From an uncultured bacterium (GTDB taxonomy: Bacteria; Bacteroidota; Ignavibacteria; Kapaibacteriales; UBA2268), in contig CALLXS010000051.1 in NCBI GenBank assembly GCA_937875295.1, positions 1 through 43,501 of the forward strand: DNA of 43,501 bases, read 5' to 3'. Shown here piece after piece: positions 1 to 8,422 of the stretch. The position numbers were made by a program, and so were the translations under genes. Each line of letters begins with the position of its first letter. Position 1 is the first letter of the stretch. The notes beneath the pieces are model-generated. The model was not told where the DNA came from. It saw only the letters and a list, made by a program, of their open reading frames with translations, and ran no database searches.

Positions 1-14
1 TGAAGTTTATTATC

Positions 15-48
15 TTAAGACAAATGTAAAATTAAGACAAATGTAAAA
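15..48. repeat. 17-bp tandem repeat, two copies
   Basis: Two perfect adjacent copies of TTAAGACAAATGTAAAA lie at 15-31 and 32-48, just upstream of the NAD kinase gene. No function is apparent. The rest of the 96-base leader is AT-rich. Confidence 0.8.
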
Positions 49-96
49 TTATTAATCTTAATAATAATTAATTATTAACGATAAAAAGAGATAAGT

Positions 97-981
97 ATGG
101 ATAAATTTGGACTATATGAAAATTCCACTAAACCTGAAGCATTTTTAATAGCACAAAAAGCTGCAAGATTTTTAGTAGATAAAGGAGCTCAATGTTGCGC
201 AAAGGAAGAATTGTTAGCTACATTTCCAGCAGAATTAGCACAGAAAATTACTCCATGCCCACTTGAAGAATTCCATAAATTTGTTGATTATGTAATTTCC
301 TTTGGTGGTGATGGTACAATGTTATCTGCTTCCAAAGTGTTTATAGATAAAGATATTCCAATTATGGGAATTAATGTGGGACGATTAGGATTTTTAGCCG
401 AATTCCCTAGCGAAGAATTAGAAGACTCTCTATCAAAACTATTAAATGGTGAATATAGAATAGTAAATCGGATATTTTTTGAAACTACTTTAAATGACAC
501 TATTCACTATGCTTTAAATGATATTGTAATAGAGAAAATTGGTTCAAAAATGCTTTCTGTTTATGCATATGCTGGCGAACATTTAGTGGCTACATATAGA
601 TCTGATGGTTTAATAATTGCTACTCCTACTGGTTCTACAGCATATTCACTTTCTTGCGGAGGTCCTGTAATTCATCCATCGACAGAGGTTATATGCCTTA
701 CACCAATATCTCCGCACTCCCTCACACTTAGACCACTTGTTCTGCCGGATAATTTAGAAATATCAATTGTTGGCTCTTCTCCTACTGGATATTGCAATTT
801 ATCAATTGATGGGCAGATCAACTATCAACTAAATGATGGCGAAGTCGTAAAAATAAATAAATCTAAAATTAAAATGAAAATGATTAAGCCCTTAGATACT
901 TCGTATTATGATTTATTAAGCAAAAAATTACTATGGGCTGCAAATTCTATAGACCAAAAGAAAGAAACCAAAAACACTTAA
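97..981 (+). CDS. nadK: NAD kinase
   Basis: ATP-dependent NAD kinase, which phosphorylates NAD to NADP in the cytoplasm. At 294 residues it is the usual length. The diagnostic GGDGTML motif is at about residues 70-76, the NVGRLGFLAE segment at 94-103, and the second conserved block DGLIIATPTGSTAYS at 171-185 followed by GGPVIHP. The ATG is preceded by a purine-rich AGAGATAAG that may act as a weak ribosome binding site. The gene is followed by its own 200-base gap and a promoter for the ribosomal protein genes, so it is probably a separate transcript. Confidence 0.96.
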   Translation: MDKFGLYENSTKPEAFLIAQKAARFLVDKGAQCCAKEELLATFPAELAQKITPCPLEEFHKFVDYVISFGGDGTMLSASKVFIDKDIPIMGINVGRLGFLAEFPSEELEDSLSKLLNGEYRIVNRIFFETTLNDTIHYALNDIVIEKIGSKMLSVYAYAGEHLVATYRSDGLIIATPTGSTAYSLSCGGPVIHPSTEVICLTPISPHSLTLRPLVLPDNLEISIVGSSPTGYCNLSIDGQINYQLNDGEVVKINKSKIKMKMIKPLDTSYYDLLSKKLLWAANSIDQKKETKNT

Positions 982-1050
982 ATCTATACTGCTTCATAAA
1001 TTAAATATAAATAATTTTCATAAAATAATAAATATTTTAATATTTTATGT

Positions 1051-1081
1051 TTTGTATTTTACGAAATATTTCGTAATTTTG
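1051..1081 (+). promoter_or_regulatory. Bacteroidota-type promoter of rpmB-rplU-rpmA
   Basis: TTTG at 1051-1054 and TAATTTTG at 1074-1081 are separated by 19 nt and match the TTTG/TAnnTTTG promoter described for Bacteroidota. Transcription would start near 1088, giving a leader of about 90 nt before rpmB. An 18-bp perfect palindrome at 1059-1076 fills the spacer and overlaps the TA of the -7 element. Confidence 0.65.
1059..1076. promoter_or_regulatory. Perfect palindrome inside promoter, putative operator
   Basis: TTACGAAATATTTCGTAA is fully self-complementary over 18 bp and sits between the -33 and -7 elements of the promoter upstream of rpmB. A dimeric regulator bound here would block RNA polymerase. 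The regulator is unknown and the operator role is inferred from position and symmetry. Confidence 0.45.
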
Positions 1082-1180
1082 TAGTTCGTGTTCTTTTAGA
1101 GGAGCATAATATTAAAAACTGAACATAAAGTTCAAATTAATAATAGAAAATATTAATAAAAAATAAAATAGAGGACTAAA

Positions 1181-1414
1181 ATGTCAAAAAGATGCGAATT
1201 AACTGGTACTACTGTGATGTATGGTAACAACGTATCTCATGCTAATAACAGAAATAGAAGACGTTTCTTGCCAAATTTGCAAACTAAAAGAGTGTGGATA
1301 CCTGAAGAAAGCAGATTCGTAAGAATTAAAATCACTACTAAAGCCCTTAAAACATTAGATAAAAAAGGTTATTTAGCAATGTGTAAAGAATTAGGCGTAA
1401 AACCTAAAAAATAA
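1181..1414 (+). CDS. rpmB: 50S ribosomal protein L28
   Basis: Large-subunit ribosomal protein L28, 77 residues, full length. The N-terminus SKRCELTGTTVMYGNNVSHANN and the RRRFLPNLQTKRVW segment are characteristic of the family. It is first in a three-gene run with rplU (44 nt downstream) and rpmA. AGAGGACTAAAATG supplies a reasonable ribosome binding site. In many Bacteroidota rpmB is next to rpmG instead, so its position ahead of rplU-rpmA is slightly unusual. Confidence 0.97.
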   Translation: MSKRCELTGTTVMYGNNVSHANNRNRRRFLPNLQTKRVWIPEESRFVRIKITTKALKTLDKKGYLAMCKELGVKPKK

Positions 1415-1458
1415 TAATTTTTGTAAATAATAATAAATAATAGACGGTAAAAATAATT

Positions 1459-1767
1459 ATGTATGCAGTAGTAGAAATAGCAGGAACTCAATTCCAAGTG
1501 CAAGAAAATGCAATCTTGCGCGTTCCTCATTTAATTGGAAATATCGGAGATACTGTATCTTTCGATAAATTATTGCTTAGCACTAATGGCGACCAAATCA
1601 ATGTAGGCAAACCTTACATAACCGGTAGCGTAGATGCTAAAATTATTGCTCATGGCAAAGACCCAAAAGTGTTAGTTTTCCATAAAAAACGTCGTAAAGG
1701 TTATAGAAAATTAAACGGACACAAACAGCAATATACTAAAATTGAAATCACAGGAATTAATCTATAA
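1459..1767 (+). CDS. rplU: 50S ribosomal protein L21
   Basis: Large-subunit ribosomal protein L21, 102 residues. It begins MYAVVEIAGTQFQVQEN and carries the conserved VLVFHKKRRKGYRKLNGHKQ region near the C-terminus, which contacts 23S rRNA. It is followed by rpmA after 71 nt, the normal rplU-rpmA pairing, and probably shares the transcript that starts upstream of rpmB. Confidence 0.97.
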   Translation: MYAVVEIAGTQFQVQENAILRVPHLIGNIGDTVSFDKLLLSTNGDQINVGKPYITGSVDAKIIAHGKDPKVLVFHKKRRKGYRKLNGHKQQYTKIEITGINL

Positions 1768-1838
1768 TTTAATTTCCAAAATGATTCTTTTCTATAATTA
1801 GAATAAACATTAAAAATAAAAAATAAAGGAATAAAGTA

Positions 1839-2096
1839 ATGGCTCATAAAAAAGGTGGCGGGTCGTCCAGAAATGGAAGAGACTCAAACGGTCAAAGAAG
1901 AGGCGTGAAAAAATTCGGTGGTGAAAATGTAATACCCGGCAACATAATAGTTCGCCAATGCGGTACTAAATTTCATCCAGGTGAAAATGTCGGCTTAGGG
2001 AAAGATTATACTATCTTTTCGGTTATCGAAGGGAAAGTTCAATTTTCTCGCGGTTATAACGACAGAAGAATTGTATCAGTTATACCATACAATTAA
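1839..2096 (+). CDS. rpmA: 50S ribosomal protein L27
   Basis: Large-subunit ribosomal protein L27, 85 residues. The N-terminus MAHKKGGGSSRNGRDSNGQR is the extended arm that reaches the peptidyl transferase centre; there is no cleavable Firmicutes-type leader. It continues with GVKKFGGENVIPGNIIVRQ and GTKFHPGENVG. AAAGGAATAAAGTAATG provides the start context. It ends the ribosomal protein run and is followed by a clear intrinsic terminator. Confidence 0.97.
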   Translation: MAHKKGGGSSRNGRDSNGQRRGVKKFGGENVIPGNIIVRQCGTKFHPGENVGLGKDYTIFSVIEGKVQFSRGYNDRRIVSVIPYN

Positions 2097-2141
2097 TAAA
2101 TAAAAACAAATAATATTTTAACACAAACTCCTACTTGCAAG

Positions 2142-2180
2142 ATTCCCTTTTATATTTAAGTATAAAAGGGAATTTTTTTT
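2142..2180 (+). terminator. Intrinsic terminator after rpmA
   Basis: Perfect 13-bp stem, ATTCCCTTTTATA (2142-2154) with TATAAAAGGGAAT (2161-2173), a 6-nt loop and an immediate T run. There is no T run on the other strand, so it serves only the plus-strand ribosomal protein transcript. Confidence 0.9.
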
Positions 2181-2213
2181 AATATTTATTCTCAGTAATT
2201 TATAAATTTATCC

Positions 2214-2981
2214 TTACCTAATAGCTTCCCATTCCTTATCTTTTGCTTTGCCTGAAAGCATAACACTTAACCCATTAATAGTCCAATTATACAATACTTT
2301 TAAATATCCTATTTTTCTAAATCTTCGTGGTGATTCAATTACAGTAATTTGCGATACATATTGAGTTTTTGCAATTTTAGCGATTCTTCTAAATAAATCA
2401 AAATCCTCCCCAGCTGGTAAAGTTGCATTATAACCACCTACTTTTTCAAAAATTTCTTTCGTTACGATTTGGCACTCTCCGCGCCCCATTCCAATTCCAA
2501 TAATATTTAAAAAAGCTACATAATGATTAAAGAAGTTATAAAATATTTTATCAGAGAGTCTTACATCATTTTCTGGTACAAACACGCGAGTAGCAAGTGC
2601 CGGATATTTCCCACAATATGAACAATCATTTATCCATTTAGTTATAAAATCAAAAAATGTATCAACATTCTCTGGATAAGTGTCTCCATTTATAAAGACA
2701 ATTACTTTGCCTTTAGCTAGCTCGGCACCTTTATTTCTGCCTTCAGGTATTGTTTGCCTCCTCTGCTCGGTATGAATAAAAATTTTATCAGCATATTTTT
2801 CAGCAATTTTTACTGATTTGTCTTTACTACCGCCATCGGAAACAATTAGCTCAATATTATATTTTTTCCTTATATCATTAGTGTATCGTACTAAAGTACT
2901 TTCTAATATTTTTTCTTCTTTATAAATTGGAATTACAACAGAAATCAGTGGATTTTCAATATTATGCTTTTCTATTATCAT
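2214..2981 (-). CDS. Glycosyltransferase family 2 protein
   Basis: GT-A fold glycosyltransferase of 255 residues. The N-terminus has the classic SVVIPIYKEEKILESTL nucleotide-sugar binding start, then ELIVSDGGSKDKSV, EGRNKGAELAKG, and an NGDT motif at the DxD position. The GEDFDLFRRIAK stretch resembles the acceptor/catalytic ED motif. A hydrophobic stretch near the C-terminus (VLYNWTINGLSVML) may contact the membrane, but no clear transmembrane helix is present. It starts 9 nt after the permease gene stop and is probably co-transcribed with it. Donor and acceptor sugars cannot be told from sequence. Confidence 0.85.
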   Translation of the reverse strand: MIIEKHNIENPLISVVIPIYKEEKILESTLVRYTNDIRKKYNIELIVSDGGSKDKSVKIAEKYADKIFIHTEQRRQTIPEGRNKGAELAKGKVIVFINGDTYPENVDTFFDFITKWINDCSYCGKYPALATRVFVPENDVRLSDKIFYNFFNHYVAFLNIIGIGMGRGECQIVTKEIFEKVGGYNATLPAGEDFDLFRRIAKIAKTQYVSQITVIESPRRFRKIGYLKVLYNWTINGLSVMLSGKAKDKEWEAIR

Positions 2982-2990
2982 AATTATAGT

Positions 2991-4274
2991 TTATTTAAAA
3001 TTAATTGCTTTAATTGGAGTAACTTTAAGTGCTATCAAAGCAGGAATTAAAGTAACAAAAAATGCAATTACTATTGAAATAGTAATTACAATCAAATAAT
3101 TTTGCCATTCTAAATTTATAGGTAAGACATCTAAAAAATAAATTTCTCCTTTTAGCTTAATAAATTGATAGTTTTGTTGCAAAATACATACTAAATAAGC
3201 AGCTATTGCTCCTAATACAGTACCGATTACTCCAATAAAAGTACCTTTTGTTAGAAATATAGCCATTATATTTGATGATTTCATACCTAATATTCGCAAA
3301 ATACCGATAGAATGCGTCTTTTCAACTATTAATATTAACAAAATAGTAATTATATTCATTACAGCAACTAATGATATTAAACCTAGAACTAATGGAATAG
3401 GTTCTTTTTGCATTTCAATCCAAGCAAACATTGAGCTATGCAAGTCATATACACTCATGGCATAAAATGGGAATTTCAAATATTCTTCAATTTCTTTGCT
3501 TGTTTCCTTAATCTCATCAGTTTTTTTAAGCATAATATCTATTCCGGATGAGATATTATTATTAATCTTAAGTAATTTAGAAAGGACATTTATATCGCAA
3601 TATACAGCTGTTTCATCATAATGAGCCATTCCTGTGCGATAGACTCCAGATATAGGCAACTTATACACATCTGGGAAATCACTAAATCCAGAGCTAAAAA
3701 TATTATTTGGTGTCAATTGCAATGAGCTATTTGTATTCATCATATAAATTACTACACTATCGCCCGGTTTTGCATTGATTTTTTTAGATAATCTCTCTCC
3801 AATAATAATACCATCTCTAGTAGCAACTTGATTTGTAGTATCCGAAACAGAATTTGACTTAATATTATCTTCTATTATTTTATCTATAATACCTGTAGAA
3901 TTATTTTCAAGAGAAATACCTTTTAAGACAATTCCATCGACATCATATTTAGTACTTATCAGGGCTTCTTTTTGTAAAAATGCAGTAGCGGATTTCACTT
4001 CAGGGAATTTCTCTTTAATACCTGTAATTAATTCTTTAGTATTATTTATATATCCATTACCAGAAAGATTAACCTTAATGTGAGATGTAAAATTAACTGC
4101 CGTCTCTGCTAATTTATTCTCAAATCCACTAAGCACTGACATTGAAATCAGAACTGCCATTGTGCCAATCATTACACCAAAAACAGCTATAACTAATACA
4201 AATTTAAAAAATTTCCCATGTTTCACTTGGGAATTTAATCGTTTAGAAATAAATATTAATTCTTTGAATTTCAA
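2991..4274 (-). CDS. LolC/LolE-type ABC transporter permease (FtsX/MacB family)
   Basis: Inner-membrane permease of 427 residues. A first transmembrane helix at about 22-48 (FVLVIAVFGVMIGTMAVLISM) is followed by a large periplasmic domain, then three C-terminal helices beginning around 290 (PLVLGLISLVAVMNIITILLILI), with the conserved EKTHSIGILRILGMKSSNIMAIF loop typical of FtsX/LolC. The N-terminal ISKRLNSQVKHGKF resembles LolC/LolE, which extract lipoproteins from the inner membrane with the ATPase LolD. No ATPase gene is adjacent, so assignment to lipoprotein release rests on family resemblance. Confidence 0.85.
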   Translation of the reverse strand: MKFKELIFISKRLNSQVKHGKFFKFVLVIAVFGVMIGTMAVLISMSVLSGFENKLAETAVNFTSHIKVNLSGNGYINNTKELITGIKEKFPEVKSATAFLQKEALISTKYDVDGIVLKGISLENNSTGIIDKIIEDNIKSNSVSDTTNQVATRDGIIIGERLSKKINAKPGDSVVIYMMNTNSSLQLTPNNIFSSGFSDFPDVYKLPISGVYRTGMAHYDETAVYCDINVLSKLLKINNNISSGIDIMLKKTDEIKETSKEIEEYLKFPFYAMSVYDLHSSMFAWIEMQKEPIPLVLGLISLVAVMNIITILLILIVEKTHSIGILRILGMKSSNIMAIFLTKGTFIGVIGTVLGAIAAYLVCILQQNYQFIKLKGEIYFLDVLPINLEWQNYLIVITISIVIAFFVTLIPALIALKVTPIKAINFK

Positions 4275-4397
4275 ATTATTTTAAAAATGTATTTTATTTT
4301 AAACTATAAAAACTACAAAAATACTATATTTTAATGATTAAATAAAATCAGTTTTTATTAACAATTATTATAGTTCTTAATAAAGAAAAAAATAATT

Positions 4398-4429
4398 TTT
4401 GTTCATTCAAAATAAAAGTCTTATTTTTG
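4398..4429 (+). promoter_or_regulatory. Bacteroidota-type promoter upstream of yajC
   Basis: TTTG at 4398-4401 and TATTTTTG at 4422-4429 are separated by 20 nt, matching TTTG/TAnnTTTG. The predicted start is near 4436. An intrinsic terminator follows only about 30 nt further on, so the promoter makes either a short RNA or an attenuated leader for yajC. Confidence 0.55.
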
Positions 4430-4462
4430 TGTCTATAAGTTGTAAAATGTATTATAAAAATC

Positions 4463-4505
4463 AGAAGATCCAATAATTCTATAATTAGATCTTCTAATTT
4501 TTTTA
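4463..4505 (+). terminator. Intrinsic terminator in the yajC leader
   Basis: AGAAGATC (4463-4470) pairs with GATCTTCT (4488-4495), and TAATT (4474-4478) with AATTA (4483-4487), leaving a CTAT loop and a 3-nt bulge. AATTTTTTTA follows. The preceding gene is on the other strand, so this is not the end of an upstream gene. It would terminate transcription from the promoter at 4398-4429. The 291-base gap holds nothing else recognisable. Confidence 0.7.
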
Positions 4506-4565
4506 TTATTATATTAAAGATAAAAAGTAATTAATCAATATAAATTTAAATAAGGAAAAGTAATA

Positions 4566-4934
4566 ATGTTATATGTAATTTTATTCTTGGCAAGCAATGT
4601 ATCATTATTTTCAATGGCTGCTCCTTCTGGTGGACAGGGTGCAGGTGGCTCAATGATGAGTTCATTAATTATGTTTGCTGCTATTATTTTGATTTTCTAT
4701 TTTTTGATGATTAGACCTCAACAAAAGCGTCAAAAAGAACATCAAAATATGCTTAGCTCTTTAAAAAAAGGCGATAAAGTAGTTACTAACGCAGGCATAC
4801 ACGGCACAATTAAAGAAATTGATGGAAATGTATTTACTATACAAATCGCTGAAAATGTGTTAGTAAACTTTGAGAAATCTGCTATTGTAGGCACTGTAGA
4901 ATCTGTACAAAATCTAAATGCAAGAAAAAAATAA
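4566..4934 (+). CDS. yajC: Preprotein translocase accessory subunit YajC
   Basis: Small membrane subunit of the Sec holo-translocon, associated with SecDF, 122 residues. A single transmembrane helix lies at about residues 29-48 (MMSSLIMFAAIILIFYFLMI), immediately followed by the family signature RPQQKRQKEHQNMLSSLKKGDKVVT. The cytoplasmic tail carries NAGIHGTIKEIDGNVFTIQIAENV. AAGGAAAAGTAATAATG gives the start context. It lies 46 nt before ribBA, and the two may share a transcript. Confidence 0.95.
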   Translation: MLYVILFLASNVSLFSMAAPSGGQGAGGSMMSSLIMFAAIILIFYFLMIRPQQKRQKEHQNMLSSLKKGDKVVTNAGIHGTIKEIDGNVFTIQIAENVLVNFEKSAIVGTVESVQNLNARKK

Positions 4935-4980
4935 TTTTTTTCTTTCTTCCATATTTTAAATTAAAAAAGAAACATTTGTA

Positions 4981-6186
4981 ATGAATAGAAGTATTGATGA
5001 AGCTGTAAAAGATATTAAAGCTGGTAAAATGGTCATTATTACTGACGACCAAGACCGCGAAAATGAAGGCGATATAGTAGTCGCTGCGAAATATTCTACT
5101 CCTGAAATTATTAATTTTATGGCTACTAAAGCTCGTGGTCTGATTTGCGTCGGTGTCGATAATACCACATCTAATCGACTAAATCTGCACCCAATGGTTA
5201 AAGACAAATCTGCACTTCACGGTACAAATTTCACAGTATCTGTTGACTATAAATATGGTACGACCACTGGAATTTCAGCAGCCGATAGATCCAAAACCGT
5301 AATGGCTCTTGCTGATATTAATTCTAAACCCGAAGATTTCGGCAGACCCGGGCATATTTTCCCTATTACTACAGTCAATGGTGGTGTCCTCCGTAGAGCT
5401 GGGCATACAGAAGCATCTGTAGAATTAATGGTATTAGCTGGACTGCAACCTCCAATCAGCGTAATGTGTGAAATAATAAATGATGACGGTACAATGGCAC
5501 GTAGCGAAAATTTGATAAAATTCGCTAAAGATAATGGGCTTAGGACTATCACCGTAGCTGATTTAATTGAATATAGATTTAGAAATGAAATTCTCGTAGA
5601 ATGCAAAGCTGAAGCAAAATTACCGACTGAATTTGGTGATTTTATTATCAAAGTTTTTGAAAATAAATTAGATAATAAAGAACACGTCGCAATAATCAAA
5701 GGAGATATTAATGGAGAAGAAAGCATTCCTGTAAGAGTACATTCAGAATGTCTAACTGGAGATATTTTCTCTTCAAAGAGATGCGATTGCCAAGCTCAAT
5801 TGCATTATTCTCTAGATTATATTGAAAAAGCAGGAAAGGGTGTCGTGCTTTATATGAGACAAGAAGGTCGCGACATAGGTTTAATAAATAAAATTAAAGC
5901 TTATGCTCTGCAAGAACAAGGTATGGATACTGTAGAGGCTAATATTCACTTAGGATTTAAACCAGATGCACGCGATTATGGAATAGGTGCTCAAATTTTG
6001 GCTTCTCTTGGTATAAAAAAAATGAAATTGCTTACAAATAATCCCCAAAAAAGGGTCGGTATCGAAAGCTATGGTATTAAGGTAACTGAACAGATCCCAA
6101 TAGAAATTGAACCTAATTCTTTTAATAAAGATTACCTTAAAACAAAAAAGATTAAAATGGGGCATATTCTAAATAATTTTGAATAA
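4981..6186 (+). CDS. ribBA: Bifunctional 3,4-dihydroxy-2-butanone-4-phosphate synthase / GTP cyclohydrolase II
   Basis: Provides both starting materials for riboflavin synthesis. Residues 1-200 are the DHBP synthase half (DDQDRENEGDIVVAAK acidic metal site; RAGHTEASVELMVLAG). Residues 205-401 are the GTP cyclohydrolase II half with the zinc site HSECLTGDIFSSKRCDCQ and the RQEGRDIGLINKIKAYALQ catalytic segment. Both halves look intact at 401 residues. No FMN riboswitch is visible upstream; yajC ends 46 nt earlier. A strong terminator follows the stop codon. Confidence 0.97.
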   Translation: MNRSIDEAVKDIKAGKMVIITDDQDRENEGDIVVAAKYSTPEIINFMATKARGLICVGVDNTTSNRLNLHPMVKDKSALHGTNFTVSVDYKYGTTTGISAADRSKTVMALADINSKPEDFGRPGHIFPITTVNGGVLRRAGHTEASVELMVLAGLQPPISVMCEIINDDGTMARSENLIKFAKDNGLRTITVADLIEYRFRNEILVECKAEAKLPTEFGDFIIKVFENKLDNKEHVAIIKGDINGEESIPVRVHSECLTGDIFSSKRCDCQAQLHYSLDYIEKAGKGVVLYMRQEGRDIGLINKIKAYALQEQGMDTVEANIHLGFKPDARDYGIGAQILASLGIKKMKLLTNNPQKRVGIESYGIKVTEQIPIEIEPNSFNKDYLKTKKIKMGHILNNFE

Positions 6187-6216
6187 ATAAATTAAACAAA
6201 TTATAATTTTACTTAT

Positions 6217-6247
6217 AAAAAAAGCCGTTAATTTATCGGCTTTTTTT
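6217..6247 (+). terminator. Intrinsic terminator after ribBA
   Basis: AAAAAAAGCCG (6217-6227) pairs with CGGCTTTTTTT (6237-6247) around a 9-nt loop. It ends the yajC-ribBA transcript and separates it from greA. It can also form on the minus strand, where no gene needs it. Confidence 0.85.
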
Positions 6248-6315
6248 CTTAAATTCTTATCATTAATAAAATTACAAATTATATTAAAAAAAATAAATTT
6301 TAAAAAGGCAATACT

Positions 6316-6789
6316 ATGAATGATGTTGTTTATATGACTGAAGATGGAGTGCGCGAGCTCGAATTAGAAATACAAGATCTCAAGGGAAAAGGAAGAAAAG
6401 AAGCTGCTCAAAAATTAGCTGAGGCACGATCTCACGGCGATTTATCAGAAAATGCTGAATATGATGCAGCTAAACAGGCTCAAGAACTACTTGAAATTAA
6501 AATTTCTCAATTAGAAATTACACTATCTAGGGTAGAAGTAATAAAAGCTGGAGATTTACCAAGTGATAAAGTCTATATTTTATCTAATGTAAAATTGAAA
6601 AATCTTAAGAATAATGCAATTTTCGAATATTACCTTGTTTCTCCTGCAGAAGCAGATTTCGAAAAAAAGAAATTATCTGTTGACTCTCCTATCGGTAAAG
6701 CTCTAATGGGAAAATCAGTCGGTGATATTGCTGAAATTAAAGCTCCTGCCGGAATAGTAAAATATGAAATTATTGAAATTTCACGCTAA
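6316..6789 (+). CDS. greA: Transcription elongation factor GreA
   Basis: Rescues backtracked RNA polymerase by stimulating transcript cleavage. The 157-residue protein has the N-terminal coiled coil (about residues 10-75) with the functional tip ARSHGDLSENAEYDAAKQ, including the conserved acidic DLSENAEY loop, and a C-terminal FKBP-like domain with SPIGKALMGKSVGDIAEIKAP. It starts AAAAGGCAATACTATG. It lies between the terminator after ribBA and a bidirectional terminator, so it is likely a single-gene transcript. Confidence 0.96.
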   Translation: MNDVVYMTEDGVRELELEIQDLKGKGRKEAAQKLAEARSHGDLSENAEYDAAKQAQELLEIKISQLEITLSRVEVIKAGDLPSDKVYILSNVKLKNLKNNAIFEYYLVSPAEADFEKKKLSVDSPIGKALMGKSVGDIAEIKAPAGIVKYEIIEISR

Positions 6790-6820
6790 AATTAAATACT
6801 TTTCATAAATGAATTAATTA

Positions 6821-6852
6821 AAAAAACCGTTGAGTTTTCTCAACGGTTTTTT
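6821..6852. terminator. Bidirectional intrinsic terminator between greA and the phosphoesterase gene
   Basis: AAAAAACCGTTGAG (6821-6834) pairs perfectly with CTCAACGGTTTTTT (6839-6852) around TTTT. A/T runs on both sides let it stop greA on the plus strand and the convergent phosphoesterase gene on the minus strand. Confidence 0.93.
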
Positions 6853-6894
6853 ATTAAATTATATAAATTTTGATTTATTAAGAAATTATTTTTC

Positions 6895-8271
6895 TTAATT
6901 TACCTTTAATTTTACTTGACTTTCTTTGGCTACAATATTATTATTAAAAATAATATTCACATTATTGTCGCCAGGAGGCAAATCTGTATATAACGAAGTA
7001 AGAGCAAAAACTATAAATTGAGGACCTATTCCCTGAAGTTTTTGAATTTCTTCAAGAACAACTTTAGTTGTATTTGGCATAACCTCATCACCTTTATAAT
7101 GATCTAAAAGAGCTTGCAAAACAATTGGAGTAAGAGTTGCTGCACTAGCCTCATCAATATCAAATTGAGATGTCATCATTGCAGATATTAGTTTTACAAA
7201 TTGATTATCCTTTAAAAAACTTGCTGCATAAGCTTGAAATTCAAGACCTTTTGTATCATAATTAATACTTTTTATTAAAGATGTAGTAATTTGCAAATTA
7301 GAATTTGTGATTGATGCTATTCTATATGGGCAAGGAGAAGTAATCAATGAACCTGTTTCAACATCATAAATTTCTTTTCCATCGACAGAGTATTTTGTAA
7401 CGTCATTTGCATGGAAGTGCCCGGTAAAAATAGCTTTCATATTGCCATCAATAAATTGCTTTGATACATTTTGCCAATCGTCAATTACATAGTCCATAGA
7501 AATTGGATTTTGTTTTTGTCCGTTGAAATGTTCTACTAAACCGTGATGTTGAATTCCGATAACTGTTTTATTTTGTTCTTTTGCTTTTTGCAAATTATCA
7601 TTTATCCATTGCAAAGTAGCTTCAGAATATTTTCCTCCAGTAATCGGCGAATTAGTATTTTCTTTATATCTACATGCATCTAATGCAAAAACCCAAAGTC
7701 CAGCTACAGGTTCAGATATATAGCTTAATGAATTTTTGTCTCTTGCGATTGCACTACCGAAACCACAATCTTTATAAATTTCTGCAAATTCTTCTGGAGT
7801 AACGCTTGGAGTTGGCTCAGCACTTTCTCCTGTATATTTATGTGAATGAGGATTAGATATATCGTGATTACCTGGAACTACTATTACTTTTTTCCCTGCA
7901 GAAACTAATTTCCCATAAAGTTTAGCAAGCTCAATATGAGATTGTTTTTCACCATCTTTTGTAAGATCCCCGGATACTAAAACGAACTTTATATTTTCCT
8001 GCAATAGCGATTCTACAACAGATTCGCTAATTGCTTTACTTTCTGCAAGCATTTTTCTATCGTTTGCAAGATATTTCTCGAAGGCTACACCGCCAATTCC
8101 AAGCGATGGGGCAAAATAATGCGGGTCGCTCATAATAGCAAATGTAGTATTTAATTTGCTATTATCTACTACATTTGTTGGGGTATCTTTGCTGCATGCT
8201 ATTAATGTCGATACTACAAAAGCTATCATTATTAGCAATTTAGCACGAAAGATAATCGTAATTTTAGACAT
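6895..8271 (-). CDS. Lipoprotein metallophosphoesterase
   Basis: Calcineurin-like metallophosphoesterase exported as a lipoprotein, 458 residues. The N-terminus is a signal peptide with lipobox STLIAC, making Cys26 the lipidated residue. Dinuclear-metal motifs occur in order: DPHY (about 49-52), GDLTKDGE, PGNHDISNPHSH, IQHHG and TGHFHAND. The C-terminal part (from about 300) is a less conserved extension. The substrate could be a phosphomonoester, phosphodiester or cyclic nucleotide; sequence alone does not decide. It stands alone between a bidirectional terminator and the phage-like islet. Confidence 0.88.
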   Translation of the reverse strand: MSKITIIFRAKLLIMIAFVVSTLIACSKDTPTNVVDNSKLNTTFAIMSDPHYFAPSLGIGGVAFEKYLANDRKMLAESKAISESVVESLLQENIKFVLVSGDLTKDGEKQSHIELAKLYGKLVSAGKKVIVVPGNHDISNPHSHKYTGESAEPTPSVTPEEFAEIYKDCGFGSAIARDKNSLSYISEPVAGLWVFALDACRYKENTNSPITGGKYSEATLQWINDNLQKAKEQNKTVIGIQHHGLVEHFNGQKQNPISMDYVIDDWQNVSKQFIDGNMKAIFTGHFHANDVTKYSVDGKEIYDVETGSLITSPCPYRIASITNSNLQITTSLIKSINYDTKGLEFQAYAASFLKDNQFVKLISAMMTSQFDIDEASAATLTPIVLQALLDHYKGDEVMPNTTKVVLEEIQKLQGIGPQFIVFALTSLYTDLPPGDNNVNIIFNNNIVAKESQVKLKVN

Positions 8272-8422
8272 GATTTTTCCTTAAAAATTTTATTATTAAA
8301 AAATATTTACAAAATTAATTCAATTGTGTAAATATAGATTAAATTCAAAGTTAAATATTAATTAATGTTTTTTACATCGAAATAATTAACTCGATTGAAA
8401 TTTTATTTTATTGCTTAAACGA

